The notes under the pieces were generated by a model, which was not told the origin of the DNA, searched no databases, and was given only the letters and a program-made list of their open reading frames with translations. Below, one piece after another: positions 31,669 through 44,800 of a stretch of DNA of 64,000 nt; position 1 is the stretch's first letter, and every line of letters begins with the position of its first letter. Where the stretch lies: positions 13,392,001 to 13,456,000 of the forward strand of contig OZ316894.1 of NCBI GenBank assembly GCA_973895155.1. Direction: 5' to 3'. The stretch comes from Marsupella aquatica. Lineage: Eukaryota; Marchantiophyta. Position numbers and translations under genes: made by a program.

Positions 31669-33254
31669 ATGGAGGAGATAAAAGGATTCTGACACAGAAT
31701 TGCGATTTTTTGGATAGTAGTCTAATTCAAGGAAGACTTGGGGATTTTTTTTTGGCTGATCAAGAATTGAATTGGAATGCGCTGCTGTTCATATGGTGAA
31801 AAGGAGGATCTAAGGGAAGAAACTGATGCGCAACTAAAGAAAGATGATGAAAGAGTTTGAGAACTTAAGAGTAAAAGGCGATGAAGCTTGATGTTTCTTT
31901 TGGTTGAGAAGAGACTACAATGGTACTCAATTCCGAAATAGGCTACAATGCCCTGTGTGGAAGGAGAAACAAAGATTGATTTTAAAGAGAGTGCAATAGA
32001 AAAGATCTAATGCTACGAGGCGAAAAGGGGTCATGAGGTAATGAGAAGAAAATTAAGTGGAGAGCTCGGGTTTTTGCGAGTGGAAGCGAGTATATCATTT
32101 TCATTGAATTAATGTAAAAATGGTTGATGTTGCAGATGTGGAGTATGGTGAGGAGGGTTAAGATGAGTTTGAAAGATACACTCCTTGACATCATGCAAGT
32201 TGAACGTATTGCTGAAGAACTATGAGAAGAGAAGAAAAGGCCAAAAAAAAACTGCTCTTAGCAGAGTCAAAAGCAGAGAGACTAAATTTGAATTGAATCA
32301 AGAAGAACAACTGTAACCCGGAAAAACAATTCTAGGGTCAAAGCTCTTGTAGTATATCTTTGAAGTTGGGATGAACTTAAGTTCTAGAGGAATCAGGAAA
32401 GCATTCAGAGAAAAACTGAAAACAGGCTGACAGTGGCGATTCTGAAAAATTGTGGTGAACCCTGGAAGGAATGTTTTAACAGCCAAGATGCAAAGCGGAA
32501 CGCTGGAAAACTGTGTAGCAGACTGAACATGAAGGACAGAGTTAGAAAAACACGAGTAATTCCATGTGGGAATTTTGAAAGAATGTGTTTTTACTTATTT
32601 TTCTTGGACCAAGAGGAGGGAAAACCATTTCATGAAGTTAATTAGGAGATTCCAGTTAGAAGTATGGATTACTTAGACCACTTTTGATTTAATGTTTTGG
32701 AGCTCTAGTAAGATAGATGAAGTTAAAAAATTGATTTCTTTTGATGACTAGAACCCGGTGATTGGGTCAATTTTTAAGTTAGGAACTGTTTGCTGCCATG
32801 GGATTTGAAGATTCTGGTCGTAGATTCTTCTTGTTGTGGGATTGGAAAATTGAGAAGAAGGAAAAAGGAGGGCCAAAAGAAGAAGCTCGGGAAGTGGAAA
32901 AGAAAAATGAAGACAAGAGGGAAACAAGATGACGAATGAAGCTTTGTAGCGAGTGTCAAGGCATGACTATCGACGACTGACCTGATGACCTGAAGTGGGT
33001 TTAGCATGGAAAACAATTAAGAAGTTTGGATTACTTTTAGTCGTGGAAATAATGAGTTGTAGATGAGTGAAAAAGATGTATGAGTAAAATTTATGAATGC
33101 ATTGAGTTGTGAATGAATGATAGTGATGATTCAATGTTTTTGATAAGAATGGATTAGTGTAATTTGACTTTGAAAATGAGAACTAAAAAGAATTAAATGG
33201 AGCTTAAATAACTTATAAAACTAAGATAAAAAGGGTCAAGTCCCTAAAAACATA
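31669..33254. other. AT- and purine-rich DNA without recognised genes
   Basis: Only short unsupported frames. It is likely the continuation of 17072-17862, and the LTR element at 33260 is inserted in it. Confidence 0.4.
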
Positions 33255-33259
33255 GAAAG

Positions 33260-33401
33260 TGTTGTAACTCATACCTGAGTTAAGTCTACCTTTGGGATAA
33301 CTACCTATGTAACTACCCTAACTACTTAGGCTGTAGCCACATGTACATATTCTACCAGGAATACAGATGGAACAACTCTTTGTCTCATTTCTCCCACAAC
33401 A
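33260..33401 (+). repeat. 5' LTR, 142 bp
   Basis: Begins TGTTGTAACTC and ends CTCCCACAACA. It matches 36407-36548 along its full length. TGTTG and CAACA form the usual short inverted ends. Confidence 0.95.
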
Positions 33402-33413
33402 CGTTATCAGCGC
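33402..33413 (+). promoter_or_regulatory. Putative primer-binding site
   Basis: CGTTATCAGCGC directly follows the 5' LTR. It resembles the TTATCAGC-type site that many plant Copia elements use to pair with an internal part of initiator tRNA-Met. This would place the parent element in Copia, but no pol domain is present to confirm it. Confidence 0.45.
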
Positions 33414-33762
33414 TTTGTCTCACCAGCGGAGCAGAGAGAAGAGAACAGGCTATGGCGATTAAAATCTGAAAACGCTCGGGAAGAGAAGAAGAAGAGAGAT
33501 CGAACAAGAGAGCACTTTTTAGAAAATCAGACATAGAAATTCATAAGGCATTCGAGAGGAATCGACAAGGACAGCAAGAACAGAAACGCAAATCGATATC
33601 ATCACACAAGAGGACCGATCCTGAGAAGCAGCATTCCCCTCCAGGGTGAAAAGGATAAGAAGAGCAAGACGACAACAATAGAGAGAAGACGATCAAAAAG
33701 TAGAAAGAAGAATTCGATTAGGACATCGCGACCTCATAGGGACAGGCCTCGCTCGATAGCCA

Positions 33763-34504
33763 ATGATAGTCGCACGGGATGCAGCTATCTTGGAGCAAAA
33801 TTTGGCTATCACGGAGAGAATAGCTGCATATGAGGAGAGAGACGCTGCTCTTCTGCTACGTGACGTAGCTTACGCTGATCGAGATTCCGCCATGGAGGAA
33901 CGCGATGCTGCTGTTACAACTCTTGATATTTCAGCGAACAACACCCTTGTCGAAAAGAGGCCATTGGTGAAAGATTCAAAGCTCTTCCATACGCTGAGTA
34001 TGAAAAAGAATTGTACTATTGTAGGAGTTTTTCATCAGGCTCCCTTGCCTTCCACACGGTACAGTGCTGTTGTTCAAGAGCAAAGTGACCTTGGCAAGAT
34101 CGGCAATGCCAAAAGAGTCAGTTTGTGGGTTTCCTAGGAAGAGGAAGCTAATAGTGAAATCTACGCTCGATCGCACAGTGCATTCGAAAAGATCATGTCG
34201 TTCTCCCCAGGAGCATCGTTTGGAGCTTGGAGATAGCGACGAGGCCGATTACCTGAAGGGCCCAAACGATGATGTTCACGTTGATAATGTGCGATACCCC
34301 ATTCCCCACTGCTCCTGTATAGGTGTGAGACAGCAGTGTTACAGATGGGGTAACGGGGGCTGGCAATTCTTGTGTTGCACTACTATGATCTCCATGAACT
34401 TTTTGGAACAACTCGGCTCCGAAGGGATAAATGTAAATTATCCTGTCGATTTGAAGGAGCACTGGGCAAAGCATGGAACTAACCGTTACGTTACAATTCG
34501 ATAA
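33763..34504 (+). pseudogene. BPC: Captured BBR/BPC (BASIC PENTACYSTEINE) transcription factor fragment
   Basis: The first frame (ATG 33763 to 34137) is an alanine- and charge-rich coiled coil with heptad-like AAYEERDAALLLRD and RDSAMEERDAAV, as in the alanine zipper of group II BPC proteins. A second frame (to 34504) carries the DNA-binding domain: PHCSCIGVRQQCYRWGNGGW then FLCCTTMISM, with all five conserved Cys, and the ending HWAKHGTNRYVTIR at the natural C-terminus. A block of about 35 residues normally between ISM and the AEG-like segment is missing, and there is a frame change near 34064-34135. There is no intron. BPC proteins bind GAGA/CTT repeats and recruit Polycomb-type factors, a family restricted to plants. 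A working product is unlikely. Confidence 0.9.
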
Positions 34505-36396
34505 CAAGATGAAGCATGCTCCGTCATTCAAGATCGACGACATGTAGGGAAGTTTCCGTCAATCATATTTGTGAAGCTCTCTTGACAGGCGCAAAATGTT
34601 TTGGTTTCGGGGGCCAAGTGAGGCACACTGGGCGTTTGCCAAGATGATACGTGGTTATACTGACGCGTCTGCACGAGTTCCACATTTGAAGTATATAATA
34701 CTGTTGTATTTTGTAAGTTCATGGAGATCTGCGTTTTGGAACGAGTCATCAGACCTCCTATTTCCAGTCCGTGAAGGCGACCTCATACGGAAGATTGATT
34801 CATAAGGAACACCCATACGCCTAATTCCCAATTGAAAAGATAAGAAGAGAGAAGATGCTACAGAAATCGAACGCAGATCGTGAGCAGGGCAGGCAGCATC
34901 GCGAACATATAAAGACAGTCCATGATCGAACGCGAAGGGAGAAACTGAAAACTTCGAAGGAAAGAATGCGAGACAGAGGAGAAACAATAAGCACCGAAGG
35001 CAAGGAGGATAAATCCAAGAACATTGAAGGAAGCACAAACCCAAAAAACCAAAGAGAGAATGTGAGGAACGCCAGGAGAGAGAAGGACGTCCAGTGCAGA
35101 CGGAGATCGTGGTACAAGCTAAAGACGAGACGCTGGGCAAAGGAGGCAAACAAAGAGAAGCCATCAAACCAAAGGAAAGTCCTCCACCTTTTCTTCTAAG
35201 AAGACCATTTTACACTAAGTAATGGAGAACTAAAGAACAAAGAGACTTTCTCTTCAAAAGGAAAGAAAAACCAAACAACAAAGCATGAAGTAAGGACATA
35301 AAGAAAGAAGCTAAACTACAGAACCTACATGGCGACAAATGATGATTACTTCCACCAATTAATTTCATAAATTCAAGGGGAGATATTTTTCCCAGGGGTG
35401 CCTACTACACATAAAATCCCTGTGCCTACTGCACATGGAAGCAAATGGGTGCCTATTGCACACCCAGCCAGAAAGGAAAAATATTTGACAAATTGAGGGG
35501 GAGACCTCAAGCAAGACTTGCCTCCCAGAAATTTAACCCATGGGATGTGCCTACTGCACAAGTGCTTTTCACAACAATCAATATTTAAAAAATAAAAATG
35601 GAACTACATTCCATGAGTTAGAAGCATATGGCCAAATTATGAAAAATGCATTAAATCACCAATATTGGATGACATGTCATGATGACTAAAATTGGAAATA
35701 TCAAAGACCCCACATCATATCATAATAAGGTATCATATGATCATATGAAGTATGGTATCACATTACAAGGTACTATCAAGTGAGGTATGACTTGGTAAGG
35801 CACCATGACAGATGGTACGCTATACCTTGATAGGAAATCCCTATGACATATGAGACCTAGGATTGGACACTCCAAACGATTCCAAGGCCAATGGATTTCA
35901 ATCAACCATATCATCTTCATTATGAGCTAATACCTTGTTTTTTTTTCTTTGCATGTCATCTATGACCATTCAGGAATCTTCATTACCTGATCAGGAAGAG
36001 ACGCAAGACACACAACACAATCAACTTTGCTAACACCAACCAAGGAGGATCTTCAACATGCCTATAGTGTTGACAAACACCTTAAGAGACTTTGTAGAAA
36101 TTACACATACACTATATGCTTAAACCCAATTATGTTACACCCATGGGGATGGTAATACTCTTTCCTCCCACAAAGAAAGTAGGGGAGGTTTTAATGAGAT
36201 TACATCCCCCACTTACACTTTACCATGCAACATGAATTATAAGACATCTATTAGGAGAAGCTTTACATTCATTTATAGTAGACTTGAGATGGCTACACCA
36301 TTTATAAAATAGGCTAGACATAAACAAAACCTATTGTATACCACTGAGTATGCCCACAGTAGACTCTTGATTGTAACATTTAAACCCCAATGTTAC
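34505..36396 (+). other. Interior of LTR element downstream of BPC fragment
   Basis: 34505-34805 may include captured 3' UTR. 34840-35200 is A/G-rich with a basic frame (34855-35199) that has no known motif. At 35396-35560 the unit GTGCCTACTGCACA or close variants occurs about four times. 35700-36390 is AT-rich with repeated ATCATATGA-like words. No gag or pol domain was found. Confidence 0.5.
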
Positions 36397-36406
36397 AAAG
36401 GGGGAG
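36397..36406 (+). promoter_or_regulatory. Polypurine tract
   Basis: AAAGGGGGAG lies directly before the 3' LTR, where plus-strand priming takes place. Confidence 0.85.
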
Positions 36407-36548
36407 TGTTGTAACTCATACCTGAGTTAAGTCTACCTTTGGGATAACTACCTATGTAACTACCCTAACTACTTAGGCTGTAGCCACATGTACATATTCT
36501 ACCAGGAATACAGATGGAACAACTCTTTGTCTCATTTCTCCCACAACA
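36407..36548 (+). repeat. 3' LTR, 142 bp
   Basis: Same sequence and length as the 5' LTR. It is followed by the GAAAG duplication at 36549-36553. Confidence 0.95.
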
Positions 36549-36579
36549 GAAAGTTTAATTTCACACCGCTTTAAATTGG

Positions 36580-37111
36580 TCCCTGACACCGGCAGAGCGC
36601 TATCATTTTCTTGGCTAATCTCTCAAACGCTCTTAGAAACATGGAGTGATAAATAGGGATAGCCTATAAAATGTGCCTAACCAGAAGTGTCCGTCCTGAA
36701 AAGGACAACAGTTTATTTGGCCAAGAGGATAAGCGCATGTCAATTTTACCTTGAACAAATTTGTGCAATTGAATGCATCTTCAAGTCCACCCCCAAGGGG
36801 GCACCCAGATACTTTTGTAACTCTCCTTTGTGGCTAATCACACAACCTATATTTGACAGCCATCTCAGTATAGTATTCATTTCCAGTGGGATAACAATGG
36901 ATTTTCGCACGTTGAGTCTTGCTCTAGTTGCTGTTTCATAGCAATGCAATACAATTGTGGCCATTTCAAAGCTCCTTAGTGTGGCAGGGATAAACATTCC
37001 CATGTCATCCGCAAATAGCCTATAACAAATTGTTAGCTCATCCAAGATTTTTGTGGTGCGTTTCCCAACACCTCTAACCCCAAGAACCATCTGCAACCGG
37101 CTAAAAACCAC
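36580..37111 (-). pseudogene. LINE reverse transcriptase fragment
   Basis: The minus-strand frame at 37111-36746 contains CYRLFADDMGMFIPATLRSF with the RT active site, then KYLLGAP-like GELQKYLGAPLGVDL. After a frame change near 36760 the reading resembles the thumb segment LSSW...LLSF. It is the same LINE family as at 29590-29930 but too short to be functional. Both ends are truncated. Confidence 0.8.
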
Positions 37112-37501
37112 TACTTATGGCCGGCTTTTGGTGTTTGGTTTGGCTGCTATCCGACTTGAAAACGCGGTCTAATCTTCAATCCACACTTTGCTGGACCGAT
37201 TCTTTCACTGGGCTTGTGAATTGTGTGTAGCTAAGACGCCTAATTCCTCATTTGACTTGGTCGAGTATGTTTGTATTCTGCCCCCGGAATGTACCTCTAC
37301 GGCTTAATCTCTTAAGCCGGCTGAAGGTTTTTCTCAGACCGACTCAAATCACACTTTAACCAACAAAACACTCTCAATCCTCACTTTTCTCTCAGAGTTT
37401 GGTTTGGCAGTCTCCAATCAAGATAATGTGATCATATTAGCTTCACAGTATCACTCTATCTAACTCAAATCGATCGAGCAACAAGTATCACAACACACAA
37501 C
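37112..37501. repeat. LTR-like repeat, third copy of the 57-58 kb family
   Basis: The block around 37268 (GTATGTTTGTATTCTGCC) and the following CCGGAATGTACC...TTAAGCCGGCTG resemble 57165-57240 and 58480-58550. Upstream, CTGGACCGATTCTTTCACTGGG resembles CTGGACAGATCCTTCATCGGG at 58393. It is probably a remnant of a gypsy LTR and directly abuts the CACTA left end. Confidence 0.45.
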
Positions 37502-37517
37502 CACTAGTAGAAAACAA
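37502..37517 (+). repeat. CACTA left terminal inverted repeat
   Basis: CACTAGTAGAAAACAA, paired with 56591-56606. Confidence 0.85.
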
Positions 37518-37519
37518 TG

Positions 37520-38240
37520 TATTTTATGACCAAAACAATGACTATTAATCAGGTCTTTTTAACAAAACAATGACGCAATTGTTCTCGTCTTTCCAGACAC
37601 GTCACAACGGACATTTTGGTCACGGTCCTTTTGGACAAATGACGCTAAAAACATGTGGTCATTTCATACTATCCTAAATGACCGTTTTTATGATATGGTC
37701 ATAAATGTTGAACGGTCCAAAATGACGACACAAATCACCATCGACGGTCAATTGCCGTTGACCGTCGATGGTCCCCGTACCCAATCACACAACGACACGT
37801 GGCAATAAAAAAACTAATAACATTGGTCATTTTGGACAGTCCAAAATGACGTACATTATATAACAAATCAAATAGTGACACGTGGTTCAAAGAGGATTCA
37901 CCATTTGGCAATATATTTGGGTCATTTTGGACGTGTCCAAAATGACTACAGTATAAACAAGTCATATTGAGACACGTGGTTCAATTGGGAGAAGACACGT
38001 AAAGATACACATTAGTCATTAATGACATGTCTTGAATGACATAAAGTGAGTCATAGTGGACTTGTTTATAATGACCATGAGAAAGGTCATTGTATATGTC
38101 ATTCTTTGAATCATTTAGTCTATGTCTTTAATGACCAGAGTTGAGTCATATTGGTCACAAAGATAGTTGTGAATAATGACCATTACATCAGTCATTCTAG
38201 CTAGTCATTTAGTCATTCAAGCCAATCATTCAGACGAAGT
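37520..38240. repeat. Left subterminal repeats (GTCATT/AATGAC words)
   Basis: Dense direct and inverted copies of AATGAC-type words. Some are paired as GGTCATTTTGGAC and GTCCAAAATGAC (for example near 37824-37850 and 37918-37947). They are the probable binding sites of the TNPA-like protein. Confidence 0.75.
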
Positions 38241-38584
38241 ATTCAATGATTTGGAGAAATTCAAATTTAAGTGATCATGATAGATAAAACTTGATGTCAA
38301 TCAAAAATCATATATTACAAAGCCATTCAATAGAGTTGCTAAATGAAAACTTAAAGAAACATTCGATATATATCACAAATCCAATTGATATTCATACAAG
38401 ATACCTTCATAAGTCTCACGGTAAATATTGAACTCAATGCAAATTTATGAAACAAAATTACATTGACATCAATAATATTAGATTGTCAATTGTTACAACC
38501 TGACATACCAATCACTCTGCATGTTTATAGAAAAACAGAGTTGTCATTCTATCATGTCTATTGTTTCTTGATAGAGTGCTATTT

Positions 38585-41500
38585 CTATTGCTTCTTAAGC
38601 AATCTAGAGTTCCATAGGGCATTCATCCCTTTCACATCAGATAATTTAGACTGGTTCTCCCCTGAATTGGCAAATGGCAATGCCACATCTACAAACACTT
38701 CAATCACACGCACTCGCAAGAAAGGGCTTTCAAAATCTGCACAATGAAACTTATCTTCTCCTGGCAGCCCTGTCACCTCACCTTCTGCCACTATCATGGA
38801 ATTGTCCACAACGCTCTTCATCTTCACCAAATCTCCTCTTGCAAACTGTGAACAACACATTTTGTTAAAAATGCAATAAACAGAAATTGAAAGATAGAAG
38901 AACACTCAAATCAAACACACATTTACCTTTGCAACGGGGTTAGGAGACTGCATTGGTTTCTTCTGTGCAGGTGATGCATTTGCTGAGGATCCTTTCTTCC
39001 TTTTCTTCTTTCCCTTTCTAGTTGATGGAGTGTCATCCTGTTCACTTGGAATGGGAGTTTCTTTTGGCAACTCAGATGATTCTGGGGTTACATCTGGTGT
39101 CAACTGAGTCGACTTATCCTCTGGCAACTGAAAGACATCTGAAATGGCTTCTTTGGGCAACTTAGATGGCAAAAGGTTCACTTCCAATTCAGTTTGCTTT
39201 AGAGTACTGTTAGCTGTGTCAGTTGGTCTTCCCTGTGACACAGGAGGCTCCCCTAAAGATGCTGTCATAAAACACACACAAAAGAAATGCATAAACAAAC
39301 ATGTATACACCAGCAACATATAATCACACTAAAAACATGCAAGAACATTATAAACATGCAATGACATATACACATCACAATAATTACATTGAATGGACAG
39401 TGTATACATGATAGAGAATTTTACCTTCATTATCGCCTGAAAAAGTAAGAGATCGCTTTCTACTACCTTGTTTGGTAGTTGTAGTCAACTTACTGTGACT
39501 AGGCACAACTGTTGGAACTTGTGCATTACTGGGGTGATGTGCCATCCACGTAGTCATCATGTTTGTCAACTCCCTCACAGTGCCTTTCAACTCAGCGACA
39601 TCCAATTTCACAGCCCCAATGGCAGTGATCTCTTCTTTTGAATGTGGGGTCTGTAAATGAACCACAAACCAACACAACAGTCTCACTGTCAAACTTACAA
39701 ACGACACAACACTGGCTCTGTCAAATGGAGAATGATGTACAAATCAAATTGGTATGACAATACTCACAGCTGATCCATGTCTGTTTCCTTGCCCCAGTAA
39801 GCTAGCACTTTTACCCTCCCCACTTGCCAATGATGGGCTCACCTTTGCTCCCACAAAACTACCAGTCTGACCTTCTGCACTTGCCAATGATGGGCTCATT
39901 GTCACCTTTGGCAATGAACCCTGACTACCATGGTTTTCTTTCAGGTCAGATATACCTGGGCTTGATCCTCTCTTCTGCTTCTGTTCAAACACACAATGAA
40001 TGAGAAATCACAGAGTTTGTTTTCATCAAGATTCACAAACAAGACAGAATTGATAGTGAAAATGATAGACAATTTACCATTCTCTTTGCTGCTGCAGCAT
40101 GCCCTCCCCTTCCAAAGTGAGAGGTATCTTGCACTCGTGCTCTTTTATCAGTCATCTGTTTACTCAAAGATATCAATGCTGGACTGGTAAAATGAGATAC
40201 CAAAGCTGCCCATTTCTTTGGATCAACACCAGATGGCCCAAGTTTGGTTGGATCCTCATTGCAAACTTTCTTCCAATAAACATGCATTTTATGGCGCTCT
40301 CTCTTCAATATGCCACGACAATGACTCTGGAATTTGGTGTTAATAAATTCCCCACCCACATACTCCCACTCAGCTGCCATGTTATTCCACACTGTGGTTG
40401 TATGAACTTGTGGATGATCAGTCCATTTTGGCTTTGATACATCAAAGACTCTGAGTACGTTGCCACAAAGTTCCTCCAGCCAGTATTGTTTGTTGCCATC
40501 AGAATCATCAATATCATTGTCATAAATCTGCATTTCATAGACAATGTCAGATCATAACTCTGGAATTTATGCAGAGTCCAGGTTTTATACACACAACAAC
40601 AGAGAGGATCAGATTTGTCTAAATCTACAAACAAGTACAATACTCACTTTAATGTGTTTGGGCACCTCTCCGCAATCCCTTCGTTGTTTGGCAGTATTAT
40701 CAAACTGCTTCTTAGCATGCCTTCGTTCCCTGCGCATCTCAGAGGCCCCTCCTGCAATGCACACACATGCATTCAATCAAAAAATATGTACATGATTGAA
40801 AAGTTGAGCAAATGTACTTGCATATGCAACACGAGCAGATTGTGTATTACCTGAAGATCCTCTGGAATGTAGTACATCAGATTGACCTGATCTGCCTTCA
40901 GATGCTGATGGAACCACTAAACAAACACACAACACCAAAGCACTTCAATTAATTTCATTTCCAAGTAGAATATCAACTTCCAAACACACCTGAAAAGTAG
41001 AACAGTACAATCCACTCACTTTCATATAAGAGTCCAGTGTCTGGGTCTTTCCAACATCTCACTAGCCCACCTCCACCAGGCCCAGTCTTCTTAGGACCAC
41101 AATTTTGTTTCTGTACCTACATCATGGACAACGTAAGCATATCAACATATAATTTGAAAAAGGGACAAGGATCCCTTCCTATTAGGATGATGAAGTTCAA
41201 GCATTACCTGTTGTGCACTCTCTGGTTCTGACCCTCCAATGTCAGAATCCTCAGTGTCATACTCAGAAGGAGAACCATAGCCATCATCACCAAACTCTGC
41301 CATGTTCACCTTGGTAACTTCTGATAGTCTAGAGCTCCTCCTCTTTGGCAATGTTTCAGTTGAAGTACCTTTCACCAAAGCAGGCTTTCCTCTCTCTCGT
41401 TGTACATGTGTGGTTGGGCCTCTAAGGAACAAAGCAATCATCAACATACACCAATGCAGATCAAACATACATGCAAAATGAATCTACAACACCATAACAC

Positions 41501-41752
41501 TAGTACTTATGTACAGGATCCATACTAGTATGAGACCAATCTGGAATATGAAAACAGAACATGAACCTGACAACTCCATCTACTGAATCAAATTTGCAAT
41601 AGACATATCAACACACACATCAGCTTGCAGTCTGGCCCCAGTCCTAGATCACGCATAATTCTGACATTATGCTCTATGTTCCGATTTCGGGCCTCCTCAT
41701 AAGGATTCACAGAATGTGACAACCCTTGCAATCTTCCTTTCACAGGCTGCAT
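38585..41752 (-). CDS. TNPA/TNP1-like protein of CACTA element, about 10 exons
   Basis: The likely start is ATG 41752, where exon 1 reads NPYEEARNRNIEHNVRIM, typical of the N-terminus of plant En/Spm-type regulators. Further exons (approximate limits) at 41420-41205, 41117-41022, 40920-40850, 40755-40640, 40528-40081, 39981-39768, 39652-39424, 39261-38928 and 38847-38585 are open and bounded by GT..AG. The exon at 40528-40081 ends KRARVQDTSHFGRGGH, the counterpart of the TGSKSF-like core in this family. The last exon, with LVKMKSVVDNSMIVAEGEV, matches the conserved Tnp1/En/Spm C-terminal domain. Such proteins bind subterminal repeats, help transposition and can relieve silencing. TNPD starts 98 bases upstream of this gene's ATG side. 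Confidence 0.75.
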
Positions 41753-41850
41753 TCACCAACTGCACAAATGGATAAACCATTAGTCTGATTTCATAAATAG
41801 TCCATACATGTAGTCCATCTATGGACTTCACACACCTAGCTAAAACCTAT

Positions 41851-44800
41851 TCACTGCTTAGGCCTGCCCTTTCTTGCAGATCCCTCTGCATCTCTGCCTC
41901 GTTTGGGACCAGTACTTGGTCCTGGATTTTCTCTGGACCTACAGGCCTTAGCCAATTCGATGTGTAATTTGACATTGTTTTCCATTGTAGCATGGAAATC
42001 AACGTCTGTGTAATCACCTAACACCCTTGTGGACCTGGATTCTTTGTGGAGGATTGTTCTCCATGCTATCCCCTTCTCATTGGGGTGGAAGAAAACCTGC
42101 TCCACTTGCTTTGGGAAAACGTAATCCATTTTCTTGGACACACCCAGTTCTCTATGGAAATTCACCTGCCAAAGACCAGACTTGGTATACCTCATACTGG
42201 CAGAGGATTTAGGAGTCCATGATGGATCTGCCCATTTCCCTTTGAAAAGAATCACCTCTTTCCTCAAGCTGCCATAATTCAGTACCAAGATATCTGTCAA
42301 GGCCCCTACATACTGTACAGATTCTTCTATGGTTGCACCAGACCTGTCCACTCGCTTCTCAGTGAATGTAGAAGCCATCCCAGAATCAAAAGTGCTGAAA
42401 GCACCAGAATCACAATCACTCAAACACCCCAAGGATGGAATAGTCCTCCAATGGTGCCCATAGGCTCTACATGCCCTATACAGTCGTGCCTTCAAACTAG
42501 GTGGTGTGGAGTATGCAGATAGTAATGACCGCTCAGACTCTTTCTCAAAATTATGGGTATTGACTAATGTTTGAAACCATTCCCTGAAAGGTGGCAATTC
42601 TTGGCAGTCTACGGGAAATTCCACTGGTTTTCTTCGATTGGCAGGCTTCCTCATCCACTCCTTCCGGAAATCCACTCTTCGTTTGGTAACAGTCTCATTG
42701 GTAGCATCATATATCCTGCATGGCAACAACAACACTGAAGACATTAGTGCACGATCCACCATGAATATACAAACACAATGGGGAAACATAATTATGATCC
42801 ATATGCCTAAGGATAGGAGAGTTTCTAGGGTTTATGTACCTATACCATGGAGCCACTGTCTCTTCATTCTCTAATATATAATGATGCATGGCCATCATTT
42901 CAGACCAATCCAAAGTTATCGCCTTTGCAGCCCCTTCCAAAACAATGCCTGCAACGCCAGCATCCTCCTCCAACTCCCAGGTTCGTTTTCCCTCTCCCTT
43001 TGCATCAATCATGTATTCAGAAAGAAATCCCAAAGACTCATCTAATACATAGCCTTCAGCCATAGAAGCCTCTGGACGTGCCTTGTTTCGTACATAACCC
43101 TTCAATACCTTCAGGTTCCTCTCTATTGGGTACATCCATCTGCCTGTAACTGGGCCACACAAGTCTAATTCCTCCACTAGGTGAATCATTAAATGGGTCA
43201 TGACATCAAAGAAGCTTGGTGGAAAATGGATTTCCAAAATGCAGAGAGTGAATGCAACATCCATCATCAAATTCTCATACATTGAAGGGTCCCACACCTT
43301 CGTACAGATCTGGCGATAGATATTGCTCACCCCAGCTATGGCCAAGCGAACCCCTTCATCAAGTAATCCCATTGTTGCCAGAGGGAGAATCTGTTGCATG
43401 AGTTGGTGGAAATCATGTGATTTCAACCCAGAGAGTTTCTTGGATTTTGTAACACACTTTGCCAAAGAACTTGAAAAACCAGTGGGCCCTTTCAAGGTCA
43501 ATAAAACCTCCAAGAACCTTGTTCTTTCCTTCTTGCTCAGGCAATATGGGGCTGGGGGCATCAACAATTTGTCATCCTTACGCTTGGGAGCTGGATTGGG
43601 TACAAGCCATAGGTGTTGGCGCACCTGTAAGAGCTTCATGTCTTCTCTCACAGAAGGAGTGTCCTTGGTCCCAATGATAGTGTGCACAATGTTGTGTGCA
43701 AGATTCTTCTCACAGTGCATGGGATCTAGACAATGGTTAATGAGTAGTTTCTGCAGTGGACACACAATTCAGAAATTAGGGCATTGAATACAACTTTTGG
43801 CATCACTGGGCAGTAGTTTGTGCAGTGGACACAATTCAGAAATTAGTGCATTGAATACAACAATTACAAAATCTGGGCTACAGGAAGTATATGAAGAGAA
43901 TATATTTCAAAGTCATATGAAGAGATTGCAGAAATTCATTGTAGTAGTATGGAGTCTTACATTCCAATAGGGCAACTTGTACAGACCAGTAGCCCTCTTC
44001 ACTCCATGCACCTTTATGGGGCATTTCTCATCCTCAACCTTGGTTCCTCCCTTCTTCAAATATTCTGTTGTCTCGTCTCCCCACTTCTTTCTATCAGAGC
44101 TTGTCATTCTACACGGTGCAGGTCGACTCTCAATTGCACCATCAAAGTATTGTGCACTATCTGGTCTACGAAAAAGATGCCTTGTTGCTAACCATCGACG
44201 GTGGCCACTGTACTCTAATTTCTGCAAGTGCTTAGAACCACGTGCCACACATTCTGGCCCACAGATGACACATCCTTTGTATCCAGAGTGTTGTTGTCCA
44301 GATATTAAACCATATGCAGGGTAATCATTGATTGTCCACAATAGCACAGCCCTAAGGTTGAAGTGTTGAGACAATCCTGGGCGTGGCAATTTGTCAAAGC
44401 AGGGCACTCCTTTCTTCCACAACAGCTCCAACTCCTCATAGAATGGGCCCAATATTATGTCTAGCTGTTCCTCTGTTACTGAATCAGGTCCTGGAATCAG
44501 CATAGCTAGCATGACAAAGAACTTCTTGGTGGTAAGCCAAGGAGGTAAATTGTAATTCAACAACAGTATTGGCCAGGTAGACCAAGCTGTGGAATTATTC
44601 CCAAAGGGATTCACCCCATCAAGTGCCAACCCAAATCGCACATTCCTTGGTTCAGCTGCAAATTCCCGATCAATATTTGTATCCACATGCTTCCAAGCCT
44701 TTGAATCTGCTGCGTGCCGAACCATGTTGTCTGTGCTTCTATTCTCATGATGCCAAGTCATGAGTTTAGATGTACCAGCAGTGGCATACAATCTCTTCAA

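Larger units (their letters stand above)
33260..36548 (+). mobile_element. Non-autonomous LTR retrotransposon carrying a captured BPC gene fragment
   Basis: Two 142-bp LTRs (33260-33401 and 36407-36548) start TGTTG and end CAACA. I see no difference between them. GAAAG flanks both ends (33255-33259 and 36549-36553) as a 5-bp target duplication. A primer-binding-site-like sequence follows the first LTR and a purine tract precedes the second. The 3-kb interior lacks any gag or pol domain I can identify and instead holds BPC transcription factor sequence. It must have been copied by the enzymes of another element. Identical LTRs point to a recent insertion. Confidence 0.9.
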
